IMG/VR virus record: IMGVR_UViG_3300027714_002764
Span: 62,001-126,000 of that record
DNA: 64,000 bases
Strand: one strand, 5' to 3'
From: a virus
The notes under the pieces are model-generated. The model saw nothing but the letters and a program-made list of their open reading frames with translations. It searched no databases and was not told the origin of the DNA. Of this stretch, positions 1 through 8,797 are shown one piece after another (the first letter of the stretch is position 1; every line of letters begins with the position of its first letter). The position numbers and the translations under genes were made by a program.

Positions 1-21
1 ATACAAGAAAAGCAATCCACT

Positions 22-867
22 ATGGATACTGACTCAGACTCTACCACTCTAACACATGATTGTGCATCTCACGTACTTCATGAAAAGCTAGGACCCGGTA
101 TATGTCTACATGGACGTCATACTTTAGTAGAAACAGCACCTGGAAAGGGAGAAGTTACTCATTATGATGTATTCTTTAAGAACAGTAATAAGATTGTTAA
201 GAACCTTTCTGTTAATGAGCTGAACGTTGTATCAATGGAAGAGCATCACCACAAAAACGAATCTGAAGAAGTAGCAGAAAAGAAAGGTAAAGATCACGAC
301 GGAGATGGAGACATCGATGGAGATGATTATATGCATGCTAAAGATAAAGCTATTAAAAAAGCAATGGGTAAAGATGAGCAACTTAAAGAAGCTATTAAAT
401 CCATTATCAAGAAAACACTTATTAACGAAGCTGCTACAGCCAAACTATCAGATTGGGGAAAAGGCTACGATAATTTTCCAGGCGTTAAACCAGTAGTTAA
501 TGAATTAGAAAATATTGTAACAGAAATAGAGCAATTTCATGATAAGATGGCAGAAAAAATTGCAGGTGCATTTGCTAAAACATCTGAATTTAGAAACGAA
601 GAAGGTTTAAAGATAGGTGCATTTATTTCTCCATCCTTAGAAGCTGCCTTTAAGCAGGATTTAAGACCGGTAATAAAAGGAGGATACACTTCTAAAGTAT
701 CTCTACCTAAAGTTAGAACAATCTCTAAAGCAGAAATTGATGCTCAACAAATGCAAGAAGCTCCTATAGAAGAAAAAGAATCTTTATTTGCTCCAACTGT
801 AAACGGAACATTAAGAGAAAACAACACTAATTTCGACCTTAGAAAATTCTTAAAGGAAAATAAATAG
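22..867 (+). CDS. Probable prohead core-associated protein, 5' end may be outside window
   Basis: 281 residues from the first ATG, but the frame is open to base 1, so the true start may lie upstream. The N-terminal third contains a histidine- and acid-rich stretch and an EF-hand-like acidic loop (DGDGDIDGDD, about residues 93-102), followed by a lysine-rich helix. The remainder is charged and probably helical. It sits directly before the gp21 protease with a 6-base gap, the place where T4-like phages keep small prohead core proteins (gp67/gp68). The role as internal core protein is inferred from position and composition; no catalytic motif is visible. Calcium binding is possible but only suggested by the loop. 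Confidence 0.6.
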   Translation: MDTDSDSTTLTHDCASHVLHEKLGPGICLHGRHTLVETAPGKGEVTHYDVFFKNSNKIVKNLSVNELNVVSMEEHHHKNESEEVAEKKGKDHDGDGDIDGDDYMHAKDKAIKKAMGKDEQLKEAIKSIIKKTLINEAATAKLSDWGKGYDNFPGVKPVVNELENIVTEIEQFHDKMAEKIAGAFAKTSEFRNEEGLKIGAFISPSLEAAFKQDLRPVIKGGYTSKVSLPKVRTISKAEIDAQQMQEAPIEEKESLFAPTVNGTLRENNTNFDLRKFLKENK

Positions 868-873
868 AACCAC

Positions 874-1452
874 ATGACACAATTACTAGTAGATGTTACG
901 CCATTTAAGTCCGTACTAAAAGAAGCGAAAGGGAGACCTGGAGTTTATGAAGTAGAGGGTGTTATGCAAAGAGCTAAAGCAGAAAATCAAAACGGTAGAG
1001 TTTACAAAAAAGAGATTCTCATGAGAGAAGCTAAGAAGTATGTAGATGAATTCGTTAAAAGAGGAAATGCTTTTGGAGAACTAGATCACCCAGAATCTCC
1101 AATCGTATCTTTAAAAAATGCTTCCCACGTAGTTAAAGACTTATGGTGGAAAGGAGATGATCTTATGGGTAAAGTAGAACTACTTAATACTCCATCAGGT
1201 AATATTGTTAAGGAGATTATAAAAGCAGGTCATACTATTGGTATCTCTTCTAGAGGAACAGGCTCAGTTAATCAAACTAATGAAGGACATTTAGAAGTAC
1301 AACCAGACTTTGAATTAGTATGTTGGGACTTTGTATCTAATCCTTCTACTCATGGAGCATTTATGAATCCTATAACACTACAAGAAGGTAAATCTCAAGT
1401 ATCTCCTTACTTAAATCTAGATTCAATACTCAACGATATACTAAGAGCGTAA
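874..1452 (+). CDS. gp21: Prohead core scaffold protease (T4 gp21-like)
   Basis: 192 residues, close to T4 gp21 (212). This family of serine proteases degrades the scaffold and trims capsid proteins during head maturation. Visible motifs are GELDHPES with candidate catalytic His72, GISSRG with Ser125/Ser126 as candidate nucleophile, and CWDFVSNPS with Asp152 as a possible third residue. The N-terminal part has the family pattern in which the substrate strand is followed by NGRVY. It lies before gp22 and gp23 as in T4, although an SGNH-like gene is interposed. The start follows the upstream stop by six bases with no Shine-Dalgarno sequence. Family assignment is firm; catalytic residues are assigned by motif only. 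Confidence 0.92.
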   Translation: MTQLLVDVTPFKSVLKEAKGRPGVYEVEGVMQRAKAENQNGRVYKKEILMREAKKYVDEFVKRGNAFGELDHPESPIVSLKNASHVVKDLWWKGDDLMGKVELLNTPSGNIVKEIIKAGHTIGISSRGTGSVNQTNEGHLEVQPDFELVCWDFVSNPSTHGAFMNPITLQEGKSQVSPYLNLDSILNDILRA

Positions 1453-1456
1453 TTTA

Positions 1457-1543
1457 GTGGAACTTACTCCTTACTTACAGGGACTATTCTATTTAGTATG
1501 TCTGTTAATATGCTGGCAACTATATAAAATTAATAATAAATAA
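1457..1543 (+). CDS. Possible 28-residue single-pass membrane peptide
   Basis: A short frame with GTG start in the 100-base gap after gp21. It encodes a peptide with a hydrophobic core (LQGLFYLVCLLICW) flanked by polar ends (N-terminal ELTP, C-terminal KINNK), the typical look of a tiny transmembrane protein. It ends 9 bases before the next ATG. No homologue is recognised. The hydrophobic pattern is the only support; it could be chance. Confidence 0.3.
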   Translation: MELTPYLQGLFYLVCLLICWQLYKINNK

Positions 1544-1552
1544 TAGGTCTTA

Positions 1553-2287
1553 ATGTCAAATCTTTTTATATACGGTTGCAGCCATAGTGCTCATAACCAT
1601 TTAGAAGACTATGTTAATAAGATCACAGACACCCCACAGGACTATAGTAACCCTTGGTTCCCTACAGATATTGATGTTGATAACCCTGGAGTAGCTGCAT
1701 CTTGGTATAATAGGATTTATAACGAACTCAATTTTAATAAGTTTAAATGTTATGCACTGTCTGGTACAAGTAACAACCTTATATTGCAGCAGATATTAGC
1801 GACAGCTAATGAATGGGAATCTAGAGATACTATCATTATACAAAGAACAGATGGTCTAAGACAATTAAATAGCGCAACCCTATTAAATAAAACTAATCCT
1901 AGAAAACTTAAAGAATATAAAGATAGATTTAATCATCAGTTAATAACCATTCATACACAGGAAATACAGACTATGGTTAAAAGATCAGGTGATTCTCTTA
2001 ACTCTGCAAATTGTTTCTTAGATTACCATGAAGAATTTATAATTCCTTTTAAAAAAGACTTTGATTTATACTGGAATAATATCTTTTTAGACCTCATAAG
2101 AACCTTAAACAAAGCTAACCCACATACTAAAATATACTACTGGGTAGATGGAATTAGAGATAAGTTTGAAACTATATGGGAAGCTAGCAAAGGTGAATAT
2201 CCAGATGGACATTGGTCACCAAAAGGAAATAGAGACTTTGCTGATTATGCAATAGATTGTATGAAAAATAATAAAATGTACTTTTAG
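1553..2287 (+). CDS. SGNH/GDSL-hydrolase-like protein
   Basis: 244 residues. The N-terminus has a strand followed by YGCSHS (Ser10 as candidate nucleophile, block I of SGNH hydrolases). ALSGTSNN about residues 68-75 fits the block III Asn, and DGHWSPKGN near the C-terminus fits the block V Asp-x-x-His. The family includes esterases, acetylhydrolases and acyltransferases acting on carbohydrates. The gene is inserted between gp21 and gp22, which are usually neighbours, so it looks like an accessory gene. A second, longer SGNH-like gene occurs at 38051. A role in modifying host or virion glycans is inference. Confidence 0.65.
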   Translation: MSNLFIYGCSHSAHNHLEDYVNKITDTPQDYSNPWFPTDIDVDNPGVAASWYNRIYNELNFNKFKCYALSGTSNNLILQQILATANEWESRDTIIIQRTDGLRQLNSATLLNKTNPRKLKEYKDRFNHQLITIHTQEIQTMVKRSGDSLNSANCFLDYHEEFIIPFKKDFDLYWNNIFLDLIRTLNKANPHTKIYYWVDGIRDKFETIWEASKGEYPDGHWSPKGNRDFADYAIDCMKNNKMYF

Positions 2288-2310
2288 TACTTGTTTTTAT
2301 AAACCGTATA

Positions 2311-2318
2311 TATTTATA
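2311..2318 (+). promoter_or_regulatory. Late-promoter-like box TATTTATA upstream of gp22
   Basis: ATATTTATATAAAG context, 91 bases before the gp22 start. One of 16 intergenic copies of this octamer in the window, nearly all upstream of structural genes. Confidence 0.5.
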
Positions 2319-2409
2319 TAAAGAATATGCAATCCTTATATTGCATCAATATACAATAATTTCATATTACGATTCTAAATAATCGTAGAAACCCACAAAT
2401 TTTTTAAAA

Positions 2410-3489
2410 ATGGCAAACAAAGATTTATTCAAGCAAGCTATTGCTGAAGCTAAGTCTGTACGTGAAGCCGCTATTGCTAACGCTAAGGAAGCTTTAGAAG
2501 AGTCATTGACTCCTCATTTAAAAGACATGTTAGCTGCTAAACTTCAAGAGATGGAAGATTCATCGACTGAAGAAGAAGTAGTAAACGAAGTCGAAGAGGA
2601 AGTTGAAGAAGCTCATCATAAAGACGACAAAGACGAAGCACATGCTAAAGACGACACAGATGAAGGTTTAGTAGAAGTTGACGAAGCCGAGGATGACGCA
2701 GAAGAAACTGCTGACGACGCTGAAGAAATTACAGACGACGAAATCGACGCTGAGGCTCACGATGATGAGGCTCACGAAGAAGAAGTTGATGGAGATGCAG
2801 ATTTATCTGACCTCTCTGTTGACCAATTTAAGGACATGATTAGAGACATTATCTCACAAGAAGTTGGAGCTGGAGAAGCTGGCGACGATCTTGGAGCTGA
2901 ATTAGACGCTGGAGATATTGAAGGACTTGGTGATGAACCAGACACTGAAATTGACGCAATGGATGATTTAGAAGGAGATGCTGACGAGATTGACCTTGAT
3001 GAATTACTTAAAGAACTTGACTCATTATCAGAAGCTCCTAAAGAGGACGAAGATATGGATGAAGCTCCTAAAAAGGATAAAGAGGAAGACACAATGGAAG
3101 AAGTAGCAGATACTAAAACCAAAAATGTTAACCATACTTTAAAAGAAGCTTTAGAAACTATCGAAACTCTTAAATCAGAACTTAACGAAGTTAATATTCT
3201 TAACGCAAAATTACTTTACGTTAATAAGATCTTTAAGGCAAACGATTTATCTGAGTCTCAAAAAGTAAACGTTATTGCTGCTTTTGATAAAGCAGAAACA
3301 GTTAAAGAAGTAAAATTAGTCTTCGAAACTGTAAGTGAAAACGTTATAGTAAAAAGTAAAAAGGCTAGCATTAAAGAATCATTCGGAAGCGCTTCAAAAA
3401 CTACTGGAAGTACTAAACAAAGTACTGAAGTAATTAATGAGGTATCTGATGCAGTTCGTAGAATGCAGAAATTAGCCGGTATAATTTAA
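2410..3489 (+). CDS. gp22: Prohead scaffolding core protein (T4 gp22-like)
   Basis: 359 residues, strongly acidic: residues about 45-230 consist largely of Asp, Glu and Ala, followed by a predicted helical/coiled-coil segment (about 240-310) and a basic tail. Position between gp21 and gp23 and the helical acidic composition are those of the T4 gp22 core, which organises capsid assembly and is then degraded by gp21. T4 gp22 has 269 residues, so this one is longer, mainly through the acidic region. The A-rich sequence before the ATG has no Shine-Dalgarno site. Sequence conservation in this family is low, so the call rests on composition and synteny. Confidence 0.85.
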   Translation: MANKDLFKQAIAEAKSVREAAIANAKEALEESLTPHLKDMLAAKLQEMEDSSTEEEVVNEVEEEVEEAHHKDDKDEAHAKDDTDEGLVEVDEAEDDAEETADDAEEITDDEIDAEAHDDEAHEEEVDGDADLSDLSVDQFKDMIRDIISQEVGAGEAGDDLGAELDAGDIEGLGDEPDTEIDAMDDLEGDADEIDLDELLKELDSLSEAPKEDEDMDEAPKKDKEEDTMEEVADTKTKNVNHTLKEALETIETLKSELNEVNILNAKLLYVNKIFKANDLSESQKVNVIAAFDKAETVKEVKLVFETVSENVIVKSKKASIKESFGSASKTTGSTKQSTEVINEVSDAVRRMQKLAGII

Positions 3490-3510
3490 TTTAAAAATTC
3501 ATAAACAAAA

Positions 3511-5115
3511 ATGGAAATTAACAACCTATTAGAAAGCTCGAACGGGTATAAAAACGTTCAAGCAGACGCCGTTAAATTAGCGGACAAATGGCAAGCTTCT
3601 GGTTTGTTAGAAGGTTTAGGAGAAAAAGAGGCTACTAACATGGCAATGATTCTTGAAAACCAAGCTAAACAAATCGTAGCTGAAGGAAACAGTACTAACT
3701 CAGGTGGTGCAACATTTACAGCTGGTCAAGGTGAGCAGTGGGCAGGTGTAGCTTTACCACTAGTACGTAAAGTATTTGCTCAAATCGTAGCAAAAGACTT
3801 CGTTTCAGTACAACCAATGAATCTTCCTTCTGGTCTAGTATTTTATCTAGATTTCAAATACGGAACTTCAACAGGTGGACGTGCTGCAGGAGATAACATG
3901 TACGGTAACGTATCTACAGCTGGTTCAAAAATTGGAAAAGATGTTGATCCTTCTGGAGGTCTTTACGGCGCTGGAAAATTCGGATACTCTATTAACACTG
4001 CATCTGTAGCTGCACAAGCAGTACCAGGAGCAGCAACTAGTGCTTCTATTGCATACCAAACTGATGCACCTCCAACTGACTTCTTTACTTTCGCTCATAC
4101 ATTCGCATCTGGTGATGCAATTGACGTAGAAGCAGTAAGAGCATTTAGAATTTATTCTGGAGCAGTAGACGTAACATCTCACCCAGCACTTACTACAGTA
4201 GACGCTAACGCAAGTACTCCAACAGTAACTTTCGTAATATCTAAATCAGTATCAGCTGGACTACCTGCTAACATGACAGGTTCTATCAAGACAGTAAAAG
4301 CACCAGTAGACAACGACAGAGGAGACTTTGAAGCTGATTCAACTGTAGCTGTTGATACTTCTATCAAGATTCCTGAAGTAGACGTAAAATTAAGCTCTGA
4401 GGCGATTGTTGCTAAAACAAGAAAACTTAAAGCTCAATGGACTCCAGAATTTGCACAAGATTTAAATGCTTACCATTCAATCGATGCTGAAGCTGAATTG
4501 ACTTCACTTTTAAGTGAATACATTTCAATGGAAATCGATCTTGAATTGTTAGACATGCTTATCTTAGATGCTGCAACTACTGAAAAATGGTCTGCTGAAA
4601 ACAACAAAGTAATGAGCGCTGCAGGAAACTGGATCACTTCTACTTCTGATTTTTACAATACTCAAGGACAATGGTTCCAAACATTAGGAACTAAAATCCA
4701 AAAAGTATCTAACAAGATTCACCAGAAAACATTAAGAGGTGGTGCAAACTTCCTAGTATGTTCTCCAACTGTAGCTACAATCCTAGAATCTATTCCTGGA
4801 TATGCAGCTTCAACTGATGGTGATCAGCAAGAATTCTCAATGGGTGTACAGAAAGTTGGAAACTTAGCTAACCGCTTTAAAGTTTACAAAAATCCTTACA
4901 TGACTGAGAATATAATCCTAACTGGATATAGAGGATCTCAATTCTTGGAAACAGGTGCAGTATATGCTCCTTACGTTCCATTATTGATGACTCCATTAGT
5001 ATACGATCCTGAAACCTTCACTCCAAGAAAAGGTTTAATGACTCGTTATGCTAAGAAAATGATTCGCCCAGAATTTTACGGGAAGATCTTTATCGCTGAC
5101 TTAAACCAAATCTAA
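3511..5115 (+). CDS. gp23: Major capsid protein (T4 gp23-like)
   Basis: 534 residues, close to T4 gp23 (521). It forms the hexameric shell of the head. The N-terminal 60 residues look like a propeptide, and the following TAGQGEQWAGVALPLVRKVF segment is the typical entry into the HK97-like fold of this family. The C-terminal half carries conserved-looking segments such as QEFSMGVQKVGN and PEFYGKIF. gp21-type cleavage sites (hydrophobic-x-Glu) are possible around ILE49 or VAE58, but the site cannot be decided. A strong terminator follows directly, consistent with very high expression. Residues about 120-300 contain Ala/Thr/Ser-rich stretches that may be an inserted surface domain. Confidence 0.95.
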   Translation: MEINNLLESSNGYKNVQADAVKLADKWQASGLLEGLGEKEATNMAMILENQAKQIVAEGNSTNSGGATFTAGQGEQWAGVALPLVRKVFAQIVAKDFVSVQPMNLPSGLVFYLDFKYGTSTGGRAAGDNMYGNVSTAGSKIGKDVDPSGGLYGAGKFGYSINTASVAAQAVPGAATSASIAYQTDAPPTDFFTFAHTFASGDAIDVEAVRAFRIYSGAVDVTSHPALTTVDANASTPTVTFVISKSVSAGLPANMTGSIKTVKAPVDNDRGDFEADSTVAVDTSIKIPEVDVKLSSEAIVAKTRKLKAQWTPEFAQDLNAYHSIDAEAELTSLLSEYISMEIDLELLDMLILDAATTEKWSAENNKVMSAAGNWITSTSDFYNTQGQWFQTLGTKIQKVSNKIHQKTLRGGANFLVCSPTVATILESIPGYAASTDGDQQEFSMGVQKVGNLANRFKVYKNPYMTENIILTGYRGSQFLETGAVYAPYVPLLMTPLVYDPETFTPRKGLMTRYAKKMIRPEFYGKIFIADLNQI

Positions 5116-5143
5116 TTGATTTAATTTAATTAAGTAGTAAATT

Positions 5144-5172
5144 AAGAGAGCCCTTCGGGGCTCTTTTTTTTT
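5144..5172 (+). terminator. Rho-independent terminator after gp23
   Basis: Seven-base-pair stem AGAGCCC/GGGCTCT closed by a TTCG tetraloop, followed by nine T residues. It lies 28 bases after the gp23 stop. Confidence 0.93.
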
Positions 5173-5206
5173 GTTTATATGTAGGATCTAAAGTATATAG
5201 TTCGGA

Positions 5207-5214
5207 TATTTATA
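5207..5214 (+). promoter_or_regulatory. Late-promoter-like box TATTTATA upstream of phoH
   Basis: ATATTTATAATA context, 25 bases before the ATG and just downstream of the gp23 terminator, so a new transcript must start here. Confidence 0.55.
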
Positions 5215-5239
5215 ATAACAAACTAAAACGTTATTATAC

Positions 5240-5926
5240 ATGCCTTCAAAACACCATACGGACGATGTATTCGTTCAAAAGAAGAGACCTAAAAGACCTA
5301 TTAAGTTTAACGTTCAATTAAATGACGAACAAAAAGAAGCTAAAGCAAAGATACTTCAATATCCTATAACAGTTTTAAAAGGAATGGCAGGTTCAGGTAA
5401 AACTTTAGTTGCAACACAGGTAGCATTAGACCTATTATTTACTAAACAGATAGATAAGGTTGTTATCACAAGACCTACGGTGTCTAAAGAAGATATAGGG
5501 TTCTTACCAGGAAACATTAAGGAGAAGATGGACCCTTGGTTAGCACCAATTTATCACAATTTATTTATGTTGTACAGTAAAGAAAAAGTACAGAAGCTAT
5601 TAGACGATGAAACAATCGAAATAGTTCCATTTGCTTTCTTAAGAGGTAGAACATTTTTAAACTCTCTTGTAATAGTAGATGAAGCTCAAAATGTTACCCA
5701 TAACCAAATGGAAACAGTAATAGGACGTCTAGGAAAAAATTCTAAAATGGTTATATGTGGAGATATGGCTCAAATAGATCTAAAAGATAAGAGGGAAACA
5801 GGATTTTCTTTTTTAGCTAGGATAGAAGAACAAGTAGAAGGTTTTGCTACCCATAGTCTACAGTTAAACCATAGACATACTATAGTTTCACCTATTCTAC
5901 AAGTATATCAAACCTTCAGAGATTAA
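5240..5926 (+). CDS. phoH: PhoH-like P-loop ATPase
   Basis: 228 residues, the usual length of phage PhoH proteins. Walker A GMAGSGKT at residues 48-55, Walker B VIVDEAQN, and a TRPTVSKEDIGFLPG segment typical of PhoH. The family is an ATPase/RNA-helicase-like group whose role in phage infection is unsettled; in marine phages it is a common marker gene. It has its own promoter-like box after the gp23 terminator and precedes the neck genes. Function beyond ATP binding is not shown by the sequence. Confidence 0.93.
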   Translation: MPSKHHTDDVFVQKKRPKRPIKFNVQLNDEQKEAKAKILQYPITVLKGMAGSGKTLVATQVALDLLFTKQIDKVVITRPTVSKEDIGFLPGNIKEKMDPWLAPIYHNLFMLYSKEKVQKLLDDETIEIVPFAFLRGRTFLNSLVIVDEAQNVTHNQMETVIGRLGKNSKMVICGDMAQIDLKDKRETGFSFLARIEEQVEGFATHSLQLNHRHTIVSPILQVYQTFRD

Positions 5927-5930
5927 TCAC

Positions 5931-5938
5931 TATTTATA
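5931..5938 (+). promoter_or_regulatory. Late-promoter-like box TATTTATA upstream of neck genes
   Basis: TATTTATAATAAAC context, 14 bases before the next ATG and immediately after the phoH stop. Confidence 0.5.
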
Positions 5939-5952
5939 ATAAACTTTATTAA

Positions 5953-7095
5953 ATGGCTAATGTATCAATATGGGACGGTAGTGCAACATTTGCAGTTGGA
6001 ATGACTCCATTTGGATTCTACGATGCAGATACAGATTTTCAATCTGATGCAGTTAAAGTATCTAAATTTTGTGGAACCAGATTAGGATTTCCTCTAATGG
6101 ATGTCGAACTACAATCAGGATCTTTTTTTGCATGCTTTGAAGAAGCAGTAACTACTTACGGAAATGAAGTATTTCAATATAAAATTAGAGAGAACTACTT
6201 AAGTCTTGAAGGAAGCACTACAGGCAGTGCATTAAATAATCAATTAGTTGAACCAACACTTGAAAGAGTAGTAGGTATAGGCGATTCTTACGGGGTAGAA
6301 GCAGAAGTAGGAGGTAATGTAACAATGTATACAGGATCTCTAAAAGTATCAGCCTCTGTACAAGAGTACAATATGGATGCTTGGGCAACCTCAGCAGGAA
6401 TTACAGGTAGTATTGAAGTAAGAAGAGTTTTTTATGAAGCTCCACCAGCTATCATGCGCTACTTCGATCCTTATGCAGGAACAGGTACAGGAGTACAGTC
6501 ATTAATGGATGCTTTTGATTTTGGATCATTTAGTCCAGGAGTTAACTTCTTATTAATGCCGGCTTCATATGATATACTTAAAGTACAAGCAATTGAATTT
6601 AATGATCAAATAAGAAGATCAGCCTATTCATTTAAATTAATTAATAACAACCTTACATTATTCCCAGTCCCTACTTTAGCTCATAATTTAAGATTTGAGT
6701 ACTATAGGGTAGATGATAAAAGGAATGTCACCCCAAATACAGCTAGAGACCTAATTACTAATGTAGGAGAAGTACCATATACCAATCCTGTATACTCACA
6801 ATTTAATAGTGTCGGTAGACAATGGGTATTCAAGTATAGTTTAGCATTAGCAAAAGAGTTATTAGCATATGTAAGAGGAAAATATCAAACCATACCAGTT
6901 CCTGGGTCTGAAGCTACATTAAACCAGAGTGATTTACTTGCAGATGCAAGGTCAGAAAAAGATGCATTGGTAGAGAATTTAAGAGAGATGTTAGAACAAA
7001 CTTCTAGACAATCTCAACTAGAAAGAAGAGCTAGCGAGTCAGATAACTTAAGGACTATCCAAAACGATATACCTAATGTAATTTATATAGGGTAA
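5953..7095 (+). CDS. gp13: Probable neck protein (T4 gp13-like)
   Basis: 380 residues. The N-terminal segment (about 35-80) has the pattern FCGTRLGFPLMDVELQ followed by FEEAVTTYGNEV, a helix and connector pattern like neck proteins that cap the portal. The middle and C-terminus are mixed strands and a charged helix (about 315-365). Genes downstream look like gp14 and gp15, so the position fits gp13. It is longer than T4 gp13 (309). The stop codon overlaps the next ATG. The assignment to gp13 is mostly positional. Confidence 0.55.
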   Translation: MANVSIWDGSATFAVGMTPFGFYDADTDFQSDAVKVSKFCGTRLGFPLMDVELQSGSFFACFEEAVTTYGNEVFQYKIRENYLSLEGSTTGSALNNQLVEPTLERVVGIGDSYGVEAEVGGNVTMYTGSLKVSASVQEYNMDAWATSAGITGSIEVRRVFYEAPPAIMRYFDPYAGTGTGVQSLMDAFDFGSFSPGVNFLLMPASYDILKVQAIEFNDQIRRSAYSFKLINNNLTLFPVPTLAHNLRFEYYRVDDKRNVTPNTARDLITNVGEVPYTNPVYSQFNSVGRQWVFKYSLALAKELLAYVRGKYQTIPVPGSEATLNQSDLLADARSEKDALVENLREMLEQTSRQSQLERRASESDNLRTIQNDIPNVIYIG

Positions 7096-7394
7096 TGAAG
7101 TTAACACAAATACTATCAGAAGTAGAATTCATGACATACGAAGGTATGGTACAAATCGTTTATGAAGATAGCGATGCCAATGAAATAGGAGATCTAATAA
7201 GAGCATTACCAGGTGTTACTACAGTTACAATAGCAAGTACAGATGAAGAAACTAGTAAAGTTACTCTTAAGGTAAAGTTAATTACTCAAAAACAAGGTCA
7301 AGAAGCTTTTCAAGCACTAAAACAAAATGCAATAAGTAAATACCCACCAGTCAAAGATGTAGAGATAGGTGATAACACAATAGAAGAAAAATAA
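7095..7394 (+). CDS. Small conserved-looking protein in neck operon
   Basis: 99 residues with an alpha/beta pattern: residues about 19-55 read as helix (DANEIGDLIRALPG) then strands (VTTVTIAS, KVTLKVKLI), resembling a ferredoxin-like fold. Starts on the last base of the previous stop (TAATG) and ends the same way before the next gene, so it is translationally coupled to the neck proteins. No family is recognised; a virion or assembly role is inferred from the operon. Confidence 0.75.
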   Translation: MKLTQILSEVEFMTYEGMVQIVYEDSDANEIGDLIRALPGVTTVTIASTDEETSKVTLKVKLITQKQGQEAFQALKQNAISKYPPVKDVEIGDNTIEEK

Positions 7395-7879
7395 TGCTAT
7401 TTGGATCCAACAGAGATTTCGATTTACTAGTCAACATCAATAGAGAAGTACTAGCTGATATTATAGAACAAGAAATTCTGTACTATAAGTTATCTTTAGA
7501 AGATACTCAAGCTAATATATACGGAGAAGCACTTGAAAAATTTTATAACAATGCAGTTAAACTTAATTGTTTAATTACTAGAGGTGATCAAGTAGTAGAT
7601 ATCCAAGAGTTCGGCCCTGATTTAGGGAGAGAAGCATCTTTTGCTTTTTTAAGACCTGATTTAACAGACTCTATAGTAGTGCCGGAGATAGGCGATATTA
7701 TTGCTTGGCACAATGACTATTATGAAGTAGATACAGTTAGAGAGAACCAGTTATTCTTAGGAAGAGACAGTAGTTATAACCTAACTAACAGTACTAGTGG
7801 ATTCGGATCTTCATTATCTATTATAGCTGATTGTCATTTAACAAGAGGAGATAGATTAGGAATAGATGAAATTAGATAA
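7394..7879 (+). CDS. gp14: Probable neck protein (T4 gp14-like)
   Basis: 161 residues. It has an N-terminal helix (about 10-50), then a beta-rich part with PEIGDIIAWHNDYYEVD, the pattern seen in gp14-like head-completion proteins, where a proline-glycine turn precedes a tryptophan or tyrosine strand describing the ring contact. Much shorter than T4 gp14 (256). Overlaps the upstream stop and lies 2 bases before the gp15-like gene, which supports the head-tail joining role. Confidence 0.5.
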   Translation: MLFGSNRDFDLLVNINREVLADIIEQEILYYKLSLEDTQANIYGEALEKFYNNAVKLNCLITRGDQVVDIQEFGPDLGREASFAFLRPDLTDSIVVPEIGDIIAWHNDYYEVDTVRENQLFLGRDSSYNLTNSTSGFGSSLSIIADCHLTRGDRLGIDEIR

Positions 7880-7881
7880 TT

Positions 7882-8739
7882 ATGGCTGGAAATAAACCAA
7901 CACCTAAATCACAAGAACAGTTATCCCAAGATCTTATATCAAACTATAAGAACCCAGATACTGATTCTCCTATTCAAGATAAAGCTCCTTTAAGTACAGC
8001 TAAGAATAGAGAGAATCAAATAAGAAGAGATAACGATAAGGTTAGAAACTTTACTATAGGCGTAAAAGATATAGATGAAGCTATCCACTACTACTTTAAC
8101 GAAGTAATTAGACCTTCAGTAGTTCAAAACGGTAAAACTTTAAATGTACCACTAGTGTACGGATCACCAGAAAGATGGGCTTCAGTACAAAAAGACGGTT
8201 TCTATAGAGATAAAAATGGTAAGATGCAAGCACCTATCATTATGTTTAAGAGAGACAGTATAGAAAAAAATAGATCACTCGGTAATAAGCTAGACGGTAA
8301 CAGTCCACATAACTACGGTATCTTTGAAAAGAAATTTAGTAAAAAAAACGTATATGATAAGTTTGACATACTAAATAATAGAGTACCTGAAAAAGAATAC
8401 TATGCAGTATCTATACCTGATTATGTTAATATTACATACTCTTGTATTATATTTACAGACTACTTAGAACAAAACAATAAAATAATAGAATCAGTCAACT
8501 ATGCCTCAGATGCATATTGGGGAGAACCTAATAGATTTAGTTTTAGAGCAATGATCGATTCGTATAATACAGTTACAGAAGTTTCTCAAGGAAACGAACG
8601 TATTAATAAGACAGATTTCCAGATAAACCTTTTAGGACACCTAGTTCCTGATAGTATTAATGCACAGACATTTAATGCAAGTAAATTTTTCTCTAAATCT
8701 TCAGTAAAATTTGGTTTAGAAACAGAAGGTAAACTATAA
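7882..8739 (+). CDS. gp15: Tail sheath stabilizer / completion protein (T4 gp15-like)
   Basis: 285 residues, near T4 gp15 (272). Visible gp15-like features are the VPLVYGSPERWASVQ segment (compare VPITYASKEHF in T4), PDYVNITYSCIIFTDYLEQ in the middle (the family strand-helix of the ring domain), and a FSFRAMIDS segment before the C-terminal strands. gp15 forms the terminal hexamer that closes the tail and binds the neck. It comes last in the neck operon and is followed by a new promoter-like box. A disordered polar N-terminus of about 50 residues is extra. Confidence 0.72.
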   Translation: MAGNKPTPKSQEQLSQDLISNYKNPDTDSPIQDKAPLSTAKNRENQIRRDNDKVRNFTIGVKDIDEAIHYYFNEVIRPSVVQNGKTLNVPLVYGSPERWASVQKDGFYRDKNGKMQAPIIMFKRDSIEKNRSLGNKLDGNSPHNYGIFEKKFSKKNVYDKFDILNNRVPEKEYYAVSIPDYVNITYSCIIFTDYLEQNNKIIESVNYASDAYWGEPNRFSFRAMIDSYNTVTEVSQGNERINKTDFQINLLGHLVPDSINAQTFNASKFFSKSSVKFGLETEGKL

Positions 8740-8745
8740 AAGTGA

Positions 8746-8753
8746 TATTTATA
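8746..8753 (+). promoter_or_regulatory. Late-promoter-like box TATTTATA upstream of giant fibre gene
   Basis: ATATTTATATAAG context, 44 bases before the ATG; a GGTTAT leader element follows at 8771-8776. Confidence 0.5.
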
Positions 8754-8797
8754 TAAGAGAGTTACACAAAGGTTATGCTTAAAATAAAAGAGCATAC

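Noticed and set aside
2772-3122. Long minus-strand frame opposite gp22
   Set aside because: Shadow of repetitive acidic codons; serine-rich composition and no start context.
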